Positions 21,911 to 31,972 of a stretch of 64,000 nt of DNA are shown in pieces. The notes below the pieces were generated by a model. The model had not been told where the DNA came from. It saw only the letters and a program-made list of their open reading frames with translations, and made no database searches. Position 1 is the first letter of the stretch, and every line of letters starts with the position of its first letter. Origin of the DNA: Coniochaeta sp. PMI_546 (taxonomy: Eukaryota; Ascomycota; Sordariomycetes; Coniochaetales; Coniochaetaceae); NCBI GenBank assembly GCA_021432605.1, contig MU271148.1:1743362-1807361 (forward strand), in the 5' to 3' direction. A program made the translations under genes and the position numbers.

Positions 21911-22585
21911 TGTTGTCTGCTTTTCCTTCCCGTGTCTTTGTCTCGTGCTCCCGTCCTCATTCGAGGTTTGTACCTTTCCTCATCTGGTGGGTCGCCGGCC
22001 CCCCTTGCACCTCGTCGGGGGGCGTCTGTCATCCAGAGCGGCGGCCCAATCGAAGGTCTGGAAGCTTGCTCGAGTCGACCTGTAGCACAAACCAAACGTT
22101 CGATCTTCACCTGCAACCCTGTTGCGGGTCGACGCTGGCTTTCTGTGTGGGAGACGCGACCACGGCTTTTGGGGGGCCAGGGTCGACTGTGAGTCACTGT
22201 AATGCTAGAGGGTTCTGCTTCAATTGCATCGCTCTGGTAATGTAGAATGTAGATGAAACAATCAAGGTATTTGATCAGCTAAGCCATTTTGAGAGAACGT
22301 CTGCTCGGACATGTCTTGGATTCATTTACGCGGATGATATGCATCGCGGAGTCCGACAAGGTGAGGAGAGTCCAATGTCTACTCTGTAATTGAAGCCTCC
22401 CAATTCCTTTCATCATCAGTGTGGAGGGGCAGGAGGGGCAGCTGGGGGGGACAATCGTGGAGGAGCTGGCGGCAGCGATCCACCCTCAGGGCTGGACCCA
22501 TACCACAGTACCTTCTGCATAGTACATCTCTGTGGCTTGACGTCTGGCTTTCATGCGCCACAACTGATACCACAGGCCTACCATA

Positions 22586-22611
22586 AGTACTATACCGGTT
22601 AGTATAGTACT
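22586..22611. repeat. Perfect inverted repeat AGTACTATAC / GTATAGTACT
   Basis: Ten-base arms are exact reverse complements around the spacer CGGTTA. The half-site matches the palindrome at 2801-2812. It could be a hairpin or a binding site for a dimeric factor; no adjacent gene start was found. Confidence 0.8.
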
Positions 22612-22980
22612 CCGCCAATGTTAGGCGACCGGCCTACTGATGCACAAGCGATCCTTCGAACAGCAAGGGTCAAGCTGGCGGCCGTCAGTGATGGGACATT
22701 CCATCATCACGACCCATACCTTTGTTGTAGTGGCTGTTACTCAGCTGTCTTTTGCTTTCATCGGTTAGCTTCTGGGCTATCCGGTTGGCTGGATCCTTGG
22801 CCTGCTAGGGTTCTACGAGCAATGCTTCCACGCAAATGCGTTTGAAAAGGTGAAGCTATTCATCTGCTCTTGGTGATGGCATGACATTGTCCCAGGCCTC
22901 TCACCGCTCCGGCTTCCGGCAAGGGCGTTGTGATACAGGCAGTTGTGTCTCCCCAGATGCGCCCTATCGTCACCGCCTTG

Positions 22981-23009
22981 ATGCCATGCCATGCCATGCC
23001 ATGCCATGC
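22981..23009. repeat. Microsatellite, ATGCC x5 plus partial copy
   Basis: Five exact pentanucleotide copies followed by ATGC, in intergenic DNA. Confidence 0.9.
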
Positions 23010-24401
23010 GAGACATACAGATGTTGCGCACCTTTACGTATGTAATATGCGTTGCTTTCTCCTCAGCCTTACGAAGGCCACTAGAACGCTACGTAACGGC
23101 TGGTTGAGATGGACCGACCCTGGGCCCCAAGAGTCGCAACAGCATCGACCTAAGTCTGGGAGACCGCACTCGGCCCCTCTACTTCAAGTCTCCGGCGAGC
23201 CACTTCCACACATACCGAGACATCGCTGTTCACGGTCTGCCGCGGCCCGGTCCTTTTCTCGTCCAACCAATGCGCAACTGCGCAACGCCAGCCTTTGCGC
23301 CAATGCGAACTCATCGCGACAGGTGATTCGTCTTTGACTGACACGAGCACAGGCTTACAAACCGATCAAGTTCATAGTTTATTTCTATCTTGCCGAGATG
23401 TGTGACACACGAAACGAGATGATAGCGGATATGCATACGTAACCGTCTTCTATGTTCGATACCGACAGACTATCAGCGCCCTTGCGCATTCTTTGCGCAG
23501 GTAGCGGTACTTCTTTCGTCAGTCCATGTCAGAGCCTGGATCGGGGACTTTGCATTAGAGCCGGCTTGTTAGCAAGATTTAATCGCCTGCCTGGCACTCT
23601 CACACCTCGGTGGCGAACGGGGGCATAACCGTTATGGTCAAGCGCATCGCTGGGTACATGCAGTATATGGAAGAGTGAATGCGGAGTTGAGAATAAGGTA
23701 GTAATGTAGAACAAATAGTGTCCCGAGGGATTCGGTGAGCCAGCTTTAGCTTCAACACGTCTAATAATGACAATCGCCACCAGCCAAGCCCCGCGATGGC
23801 AGCTGGGTGAATTAAAAGCATCAGCCTAGTAACCATCGCCGTAGATGGATATGATCATTCAAATAAGCCAGGTTTAAGAGAATCCTTTGTACGCACTCTG
23901 CACGGAGGAAGCAGGGCTGATACATCGTGTCTTGGAGGCTCCGATCACCAGGTCTCGATTCGGCGCGACTTCACATGACCTTGCAGGAGACAGGAGACTT
24001 CACAGCCTGACATGCCTTACTCAGACATGGCGATTTGGACTAATCAGCAGACGTGAACGGATGATCTGCACACGGATATTCTGTTTTGTTCGGGTGAAAC
24101 TTGTGGTATCAAGAGAAGCAACGAAACAGAAACCTGATCCTCCATACTAGACTAGACAACCGGTACATGGAAAACATAACCCTAACCCTTAACGCCGCCG
24201 TCAGGACCGATGCCATGCCTGAATCCCAAACAGAATCCGAAATCCAAATGATTGTTCTATAACAATGTACAATGAAAGAAAATGCAAGAACACAGAAAGA
24301 GCTGAGGAATCTCTTTCAGGGGTTGCCGTAGTGTAGTGCAAAGCCGTCGATGGGCAACGTCCGCGATCCGGCCCCAGCTTGACGAGGTGTTAATCGTGTC
24401 A

Positions 24402-25073
24402 TCAGAGCCAGTGGTGCCTCCTCAGAATGCTCTTGTAGCTATCGTTTTGCCGCATGAGTATGTCATTCTCCTGCTTGAGGTCGTGGTTCTCCTTGATGTA
24501 GGCGTCGAGGTTGACCCCTATCTTCGTGTACCGGCGGTCCAGATCCTCCCATCGCCTCCTCCACTTGACGACTTCCTCTGTCAGGGACCGGAGCCGTTCA
24601 TCCACCGCCTCTCTCAGGCGGTTCGTGAGCTCCCGTATCCGAACCCGCAGACCCTCGTTCTCGTTCTCCAGCCGTGTGATCTTGTGTCGCAGCTCCTTCG
24701 TCTTGGCTTGGTGCCGTTCTTCGATGTTCTGGTAGGCTTGAAGCGACCTGCCTAGGTCGCCGTTCTCGATAACGAGACTCTGAATGTTGGACCTGAGCTG
24801 GGCCTCCACGCGTAGGTGGCGGTTGATGTTTCTCTCGGCCTGGTCGAGGTTGACTTTGAGGTTGTGGTTCTCGCGCGCCAGGCTGTCGTTGGCCTCCATA
24901 AGGAGGCGTTCCCGTTCCCTCATGTTGGCTAGCTCCCCATTGGTGATGTCCGCGCGCTCGTCGTCCCAGTGATGGTGGTGGTGATGCCCGTGATGCGAGG
25001 CTGAGTGACGGCGGATGATCCGCACAGGCTGCCCGTGCCGGTCTGTCTCGACAACGATGCGATGGCCCGGCAT
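24402..25073 (-). CDS. Coiled-coil protein with His-rich N-terminus
   Basis: The start is taken as the ATG at 25073, giving 223 aa (MPGHRIVVETDRHG...). The frame is open further upstream to a TAG near 25230 but contains no earlier ATG. A TATA box (25292-25300) places the likely transcript start so that 25073 is the first AUG. Residues 20-40 hold a His cluster (HHGHHHHHHWDDE) that could bind metal. From about residue 45 to the end the protein is an almost uninterrupted, highly charged coiled coil (heptads such as LENENEGLRVRIRELTNRL) with a late WRRRWEDLDRRY segment. It is in the same orientation as, and 4 kb from, the coiled-coil gene at 19365-20393 and may be distantly related. Function unknown. 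Confidence 0.7.
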   Translation of the reverse strand: MPGHRIVVETDRHGQPVRIIRRHSASHHGHHHHHHWDDERADITNGELANMRERERLLMEANDSLARENHNLKVNLDQAERNINRHLRVEAQLRSNIQSLVIENGDLGRSLQAYQNIEERHQAKTKELRHKITRLENENEGLRVRIRELTNRLREAVDERLRSLTEEVVKWRRRWEDLDRRYTKIGVNLDAYIKENHDLKQENDILMRQNDSYKSILRRHHWL

Positions 25074-27837
25074 GCGTTGCGGGTCGTCTTTGTCCTTTTT
25101 TCTCGGTGCTTCGAGGGCACTGACTTCAAGTCCCACTGGCGTGCCAAAGTTTGTATTCAGTGCTTTGTGATCTTGGGCGAAGAGAAGATGAAAGTGATGG
25201 TACGATAGGAGACTGTAGAGAGCCTACTGCTTGATGATATATACCCGCAGCTTGAAGTTTGGAGGAGGAGAGATATTGCGGGGCGCTTGGTCTTTATATA
25301 CGCTGGCCGACGAACAAAGACTGCGCAGAGTATCGTTCGCACTCGGATAAGAAGGCTGTTGGTCAGAACAAGGGTAAGAGGCCAAGTATCTAGGAACCGT
25401 TGAGAGATATGCAAGGTTTAGAGTTGACGGATGTGCTAATGGACGAATGGAGATAGCAAGAAGAGACAAGGTTTAGCTCCACGACGGGAGGCTTGCTTAA
25501 GAGCGGGAGCCCATGTAGCCATTTGATTTGAACCTTTGTCGGGACTGGCACGCTCGTGGCAAGGTGAGAGGTGTGGAGTGGGACAAGGTGACTCGCGTGG
25601 AGGGAAAGGCGCATACAGAGCACGAGGCTCCTCAGCATGGCCACCCGTTAGGTTGACTTCAACCCAACCCGATCAAGCATGGAAGCGCATTACAACAAAT
25701 CCCATGCGGCATAGAGATGGGTGCCATGAGTTACACATAGCTGTGTGACATAATCATAGAGACAAGAAGTCGAGGGGTAGTAGAACCGGCCAGGATGCGT
25801 GGGTCGTGTGAGTATCCTCTTGTTGCACCTGCGAGTGGACTACCAGTTCGCGGGGCTATTGATATGAGGAGGTGATAGCATAGCAGCCGCAAGTACTTTG
25901 GAATATACTTGTTGCCTTGGACATAGTCCTATTCTAGTTCCAGGTGACCTGTGCCGGGGATCTGAAAACGGGCTCACGAGCGGTGCGCAGCAGCTGTCTC
26001 AAAGGTTCGGTCATTCGAGGCATCCAGAAGTGCCAGTCTTGGGGGCCATGTCGGGCGCCAAACTGTCCGGACAGCAGCGACAAATTCGTCTTCCGGGAGG
26101 GAGCGGAAGTCATAGTAGGAAACCCGGCGATGATGAGTGCGACGAGCAACCAAATTGCATTTGAGTTGATGGTGGGGTAGGAGCCTCAGGGAAGGATTGG
26201 CAGCCGGTTGTTGAAAATAGACGCGATGGTTGAAGCCACTGGGCGATCAGTCGCTGTGCATCGGTTCTAGCGTGACATCCCAGACCATTGGGAGGCCTGT
26301 GCTGCAGGAGGGGGCCCTGGGGAGTGGTGACAGTTCTCCCGGATCTCACCGCAATGGCGTTTGGCGCGCGTACAGCCCTATGAACCATCATCGGCCATGA
26401 TTCTTAATTGTCTGTCACTGCTGGACTGTACCACCCCAACACAGTCACTCCCTTCTCATTACGATGCAATATTGACAGTCGACGCGTAATGAAGGAGCTG
26501 ACCTGCATTCCAGGACTTGATGGTCCTGCGAGCCGCTGCTCGTGTCAGACCAGGGGCTCAGACAAGTTGCTCGGCTTCAGGGTTCAGTAAACCCCTTCCG
26601 TCAGTCTGAATACTTTGGAAGCAGGTCAACTCTAGGGCGCGAGGATAAGGTACCAGGGCCTTGAGTCGCAATGCATTATGGTGCACAGCGATGACAGATA
26701 CGGCAGCTATCATATCACGTTCACTGTCGGAGGTACCGTGCGGGACCATGGGATTCCGTAAGGCCAGCTTGCTCAGCCTCACTCGAGGCTGAACCTGTTC
26801 ATCTGCGACGATGGCCACCCTCAGAGCATCTCCCGAACTAGACAATCTCGCTTTGACCCTTCAAACCTTGCACGACACTGATTCCAGGGTCCAATCCTGA
26901 TGCCTGGTCTGTTCAGCGCGGCAAGGGCCAAGCTGACCTAATAACAGAGGTGCCTTAACGCAGAGGCCTCACCTCCATCTTGCCAAGTTTGCTCCTTGCG
27001 AAACTCGCTGCCTGTTCGCCAAACTGATTAGGCAACATCAAGGTATCGCATGTTGCTTCCGGTGACGTCGAACCATCGAGACATCAGGAAAGTGATTGTT
27101 GTCCATGGAAACTCTCCTGGTTGTTGGGGAATCTCGAGTCCCGACAGAGGAGCCAGATTGTGTCTATCTGTCGCTAATGGAGACTGTCCAGCTTTCTTGG
27201 CAATGCCCTGTTCAACCCTCCAACAGCGAGTGGTTGACATATAATGCGATTCTATCAAGCCCTATGAGTGCTCGTCTCACACAGAGCATCTCCTGCTCGG
27301 CCTAGTAGGTAGTTTAAATGTTTGTCAACTTGTTGTGTAGATGATGGATTTGTCGTCCTATACGCCATGTGGGCCAACGGTTCGTGGTCGTGTCAAGCTG
27401 CCAGAGCGTCCGAAGATCCGTGGTCATGAATGATCCTTGCTGTTGTCGAAGTATAATTCCATAGTTGTGCCGAGTGAGCGATGTCGCGAAGGACTGATGT
27501 CCAGAACTGGGTGCATTCATTGTATCGGGTGATCGATTGTGCCCTTGTCGCTGTCCTCCATAGGAACGGCCGCAGTTGCCATGTTGGGAAGCAGGATATT
27601 ATTGCTAGGACTTGAAAGCTCGCAACGTGAATGCTACAGTTATAGCATCTGGACGGGGAGAGTCGGTGGTTTTTTATATGTCGATGGTCTTGGACAATGG
27701 CCGTGTTGGTGACGGCCTAGTACAATGCTGGAGTGCCTTCATCTTTATAATCTGCTTTCTCACAGCTCCCACAAATAGTCACGATGAACAATCGACATTA
27801 GGAACGATGCCCTCAATGCCACTGGGTGGTTTTACGT
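25074..27837. other. 2.7-kb region without a recognised gene
   Basis: Beyond the promoter of the coiled-coil gene, only short unrelated ORFs are seen. No repeats or RNA genes were recognised. Confidence 0.5.
25292..25300 (-). promoter_or_regulatory. TATA box (TATATAAAG) of the coiled-coil gene
   Basis: The minus strand reads TATATAAAG about 220 bases before the first AUG at 25073, fitting a start site near 25265 and a leader of about 190 nt. Confidence 0.5.
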
Positions 27838-28452
27838 CTAAGTTATGAAGCTTTTTTCAGCTGAAGTGAGACTCGTACCTAACTTCGTTGGGAGTGGCAG
27901 CATATTGAAGTTGGCAAATGCACTGCCCAGCTTCACCACGGCAGACATATCATTGGATATCGAACGACTGTGCGGGCTTTTCTTCCTTGGCAATGATCTC
28001 GAGGAACGAACGAACTCTACATGCTCCTCCCAGACCTTGTCGAAATTATAAAGCCACTTCTGGATCTTAACGATATCCTCGTCATCCTTCAAGTCGCGTC
28101 CATATGTCATCGTGTGGCCACGGAAAGAGTCTCGTCCCAAATCGTCGTAGATATCCTCTAGCCACGGGTCGTCACACCAGCCAATCATCCCCCATAAGAT
28201 TATCTCCATGTCGTGGATAGCACCGCAGGCACACTTCCAGTCATTGAGGGCCTTGCGCTTGGGGTTGAAAAGCTTCGATGCTCCTGTCTCTGGCCCACTT
28301 GCATCCTGGGCAGAGAGGATGAGCGCACGCGGGAGGCACTTTGTTGTGGTTCCAAACTCCGTAACACCGGCAACACAGACGGTGGATGAACCGGTGGCCA
28401 ATCTTGACAGATTAAGTGACGGCGCCGAACACACGAGCAACGCCAGTGGCAT
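27838..28452 (-). CDS. Hypothetical protein, no family recognised
   Basis: A single-exon reading frame of 204 aa from an ATG at 28452, with TGA and TAA codons in frame just upstream. Residues 75-130 look like real protein: WKCACGAIHDMEI, GWCDDPWLEDIYDDLG and YNFDKVWEEH are rich in Trp, Asp and Cys and unlike shadow translations elsewhere in the window. The N-terminal 20 residues are mildly hydrophobic (MPLALLVCSAPSLNL), weakly like a signal peptide. The C-terminus is less convincing and could instead be spliced. It stands alone in a gene-poor stretch with lower GC than the housekeeping genes. It could be a lineage-specific gene or the remnant of a larger one. Confidence 0.4.
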   Translation of the reverse strand: MPLALLVCSAPSLNLSRLATGSSTVCVAGVTEFGTTTKCLPRALILSAQDASGPETGASKLFNPKRKALNDWKCACGAIHDMEIILWGMIGWCDDPWLEDIYDDLGRDSFRGHTMTYGRDLKDDEDIVKIQKWLYNFDKVWEEHVEFVRSSRSLPRKKSPHSRSISNDMSAVVKLGSAFANFNMLPLPTKLGTSLTSAEKSFIT

Positions 28453-29753
28453 ATACGACGACCATTATCATGACATTGTTCTCGAGACCTTGCACCTAAG
28501 CTGAGAAGACATGTCTCGTGGGCAAGGTTTGTCCATATGGAAACTTGCCAGCTTCAGTTGTTCGAAAATGATTGAAACCCGCACTGAAGTCCCTGATGTA
28601 ACTCCTTGTTGAAATAGACGAAGTGCGTATGTTCCAGATTATGGTCTTGCCTTGGACGACTCGCTGCTACACTTCAACTGTCCGCAGAAGCAGAAGCACT
28701 ACGTAGAGTATGGGAAAGATAGCACGTCACAAATACTCATCAAAAAGTTGCTAGGGTGATCCTTGGCAGAAAAGCCTATCCAAGTGTCGCCTCGACCTGA
28801 TCAAAACCGGTGTGTCTTGACAATGGGACACATGGGTCTCTTCAAAACAAATGCCGGACCGTCGTAGAAGATAAGTTGACATAGTAACGGCAGGTGAAGG
28901 ACCCAGCTTGTGTAAGATACTAAACGTACGTGGTGAGCAAGACACCGAAAGCGATGGGCCGGAAGGGCTTGATTTGGTAGCCCCTAGACATACAACTTTC
29001 ACGTTTAAATCGCAAGGTGTTCATCCATCTGTTAACGAAGCATTGGGCTGTGGAAGTAGGTAACAAGTTCAGACGCCGGTCGTGGTGCCCAATCACAAAG
29101 CCAAACAACTCCTATTCATCGCTGCATGTAATCTTGCCTATGCCTCATGACTGACCGTATAATACATAACGTTCCAAACCCTTGAAAAAACTTTCCTCGA
29201 GCCTGGGGTCTGTACATCCATCCAACGCCTCATCTTCAAAGCTGTTTTAACAAATGAGATGTATATAGACATAGGGAGAAGCCTATCTAGCATCACGAAC
29301 AAAGAACCATAACGTCCTCTCGCCCTTTTAGCTGCTTCGTCATGGCCCCAAAGGCATGGCCAAATATGGCGCTCGGCAGTTGCGCATGATATCTAGTCGC
29401 CGATGGAGACCCTGAACGTTACAGGCATATCTGCCGTGGGGACACAGCGGCTAGAGAGAAGCGAACCGTCATATCAAGGTGGCAGTTGAAACGGCACCGA
29501 CCTAATTTGTGGTGCGCCCAAAGTCGCGTGGTCGTGCAACAGTTCCCTCGTATTTGCGAAGAAAGGCTTCAAACAGTCTGCCGCCGAGACGTCGCGTCTG
29601 AGCTGTCGCAGAAGGATGTGCCGTAGAACTGGGGACAGATGTGGATGTCGACGCCCTCGGATCGGCCTGTCGCTCCGGCCTCTTCCTGATGTCCAGGATG
29701 AGAGGCGGTGCCCTAGGTTTGAGGGCCAACGTCTTGCATACTTCTCTCCGACT
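28453..29753. other. Intergenic region downstream of the TBL1-like gene
   Basis: About 1.3 kb. The ORF at 29474-29776 on the minus strand is a wrong-frame continuation past the last TBL1 exon, not a gene. Nothing else was recognised. Confidence 0.5.
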
Positions 29754-31972
29754 CTATCGGAAGTTGATGACAGCAAGCTGACGAAGTATTAGTACTTGCC
29801 ATCAATAAGTCTTTGATGAAGGATGATACTCACCCGGCTATTCGTAGCATAAGCTAATCTCTGGCCCGTTACATCCCAGCCAAGGCAATGTTGATCCTCT
29901 TCCTCTTGCTCCCCATTGACACGTGGACTAAGCCATCCGGGATGAGGCATCCTAGACCAACTTGCCCGTGGAATCTGGGGATCGCCAACCTTCCATATGA
30001 GGATCTGGTGAGCGGTTGCTCCAGCGATAAATGCTCCGTCGGGGGTGAAGGCTAGCGCCACAACGGGGTCTTTCATCGTCATGAAGTATTTCGGCTGGCT
30101 AACCGAATCTCGTGCGTTCCAGATACAGAGCGCACCATCTTCACCTCCCGATGCAATTAGCCTTTCGTCGTCGCGGGGATTCGACTGCAAGGGCTGCCAC
30201 TGAAGGCACGTTATGGAGTCCTGGTGGGCAGTTATGGTGTTCCGTTGCCCTGATTCATCCCAGATCTGCAACTAAGAGTCAGCACAAACAAAGCTCTATG
30301 AAGGCTCCACACAACACTCACGTCAATGGTTCCCTTCTCACTCGACGTCGCAAGAAGCTTGGATCGCCAATCGAACTGTACTTGGAAGAAGTTCTCGTCG
30401 GAATGTGTCTCGAATTTGCGACTAGGCACAATTCCATCATCGGTACATCGCAGAGCTAGCAGGAGGTCACCTCCACAGAGGATGAACTCAGTTTCGCTCG
30501 TCCATGTTGCATCTAGCGCTCCATCCTCGTGCAGGTTGTGACGTTCGAGGAAATAAGACATGGAGCTAGCCGAAGTTGCCGAGAATACAGTAGCCAGAGT
30601 GCCTCCATTCTCGGGTGCTATACCCAGCAGAAGGGCATTGTTAGGACTCCAGCGGAGCTTGATGACCGGTGGTTCGACGCCGTCGAAGCGATGGATGTGT
30701 GCGCCGTCAGCGGACCAGATGCTGATTCGCGCCTTGTTGCTAATTTCCCAGGCTATAGCAATGGCAGTGCCATCCCAATTCCAGGACATGGCCGATACTC
30801 CAGCGCTTTGAGGTACGTCGTCCTCGACGAGGTTGTGGTACGGGCGTTGGACGCCTTGCACGTGATCTGAAGTGTCCTCAGGACCGGCGGCACGAGAAAC
30901 AGTCCAAATGCGGGCTAGTGCATCGGTGCCAGCAGCCGCCAAGATTGCCGGGTCTCGCGGGTTCCACTCGCATTGCAGCACGATAGGGTTGTCGTTAGCT
31001 CGCACCGGCGACGTTGTAGCGAACTGGCCGGCAGTAAGGCGAAGAAAAGTGGTTTCTTGACTGAGCTCGTGGACTTTGTCGACTTGAGTGCCCTGCTCAG
31101 GCCCGCCGGTTCGCGCAATTGGCGACCCGACCTGCTCAGCTTCCAAAGGCGACGGGTAAGCGTGGTTGTTTTCTTCTGCAGGGTTGTCAATCTCCATAGC
31201 GTCCGTGGCGGATTCCGCCTCATAACCGTTGCTGAGTCGCTGGCGCTTCACCGGTGATCCGTTTAATTGTTGTCTGTCCACCGGCCGTTTTCGTGAGTTT
31301 TCAGCCTCCTCGGGCTCTGAGTCCTCACCGTCGTCATCTTCCTCGCTGCGAGCCGGTTCTGGAATCAGAGGTCCAAATACCCCGGTTGGTTTGGCCTCGG
31401 CCGTGGCCGGCATATCACGAGACGCCTAGACCGCGAAGCGTCAGTACCCCTGGTGCACCACACGCGGCTTAACCAGCCAACTCATCCAAACCCCGTTGAG
31501 TGTCACGAAAATGCAGCAATCTGACGTGCAACAAAATGAGATCGCGTCCATACCTGATGGGATTCAGCATACTGGCGTTCAAGATCTTCATAGACAAGTC
31601 CTTTGTTTAGGACTGAGACCAGTGCATAATTCTTAACGTGCGGCGCAAAGTCAAAGTGCCGGTGAGGTGCTTGAATATGCCACTCCTTTTGGAATTTGGC
31701 AGCTGTTTCTCGGTAATCTAAGCAGAGCGAAGCGCCACCGTCAGTATTCGCGCAAGACAGAGATACAAACCACGGCGATTGAAGTCGAGAATATCACATA
31801 CTTGATTCTAGGAGAAATCTGTAAAGTGAGAAGAAGGTTGCGCGGTCAGCGGATACCTCGATGATGAGCCAGGTTAAGCTTGGCTTCAGACGCCGGCGTT
31901 TCGGCAACAGGGAAAAACAACGAACCTCCAGACGAGATAGTTGACTCTGTCCGAGTCAAGAAGCTCCTTCAT
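29754..31972 (-). CDS. LisH/WD40 corepressor subunit, TBL1/Sif2-like
   Basis: Six exons: 31972-31926, 31818-31802 (17 nt), 31717-31554, 31425-30322, 30265-29834 and 29777-29754, giving 595 aa. TBL1/Sif2 proteins are subunits of HDAC corepressor complexes (Set3C in yeast, NCoR/SMRT in animals) and act in the nucleus. Only with all three small 5' exons does the LisH domain appear: DSDRVNYLVWRFLLESNYRETAAKFQKEW near residues 5-33. An acidic Ser/Glu-rich linker with a basic KRPVD/KRQRL cluster (likely nuclear signal) leads to WD40 repeats from about 200 to the end (ILAAAGTDALARIWTV, LIASGGEDGALCIWNA, ending LAVINFR). The acceptor of exon 5 is ambiguous by 6 nt (TTAG or TTGCAG), both in frame. Family call is firm; the exact orthologue name is inferred. 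Confidence 0.9.

Larger units (their letters stand above)
20394..24401. other. 4-kb gene-poor region with repeats
   Basis: No convincing gene. It contains a 9-bp tandem repeat (21561-21587), a perfect 11-bp inverted repeat next to a 10-bp tandem repeat (21832-21910), a 10-bp inverted repeat (22586-22611) and an ATGCC microsatellite (22981-23009). A telomere-like AACCCTAACCCTTAA lies at about 24178-24192. No transposon ends or transposase remnants were recognised. Confidence 0.55.

Noticed and set aside
29474-29776. 100-aa minus-strand ORF after the TBL1-like gene
   Set aside because: Wrong-frame read-through; the correct splice yields LAVINFR and a stop at 29754.
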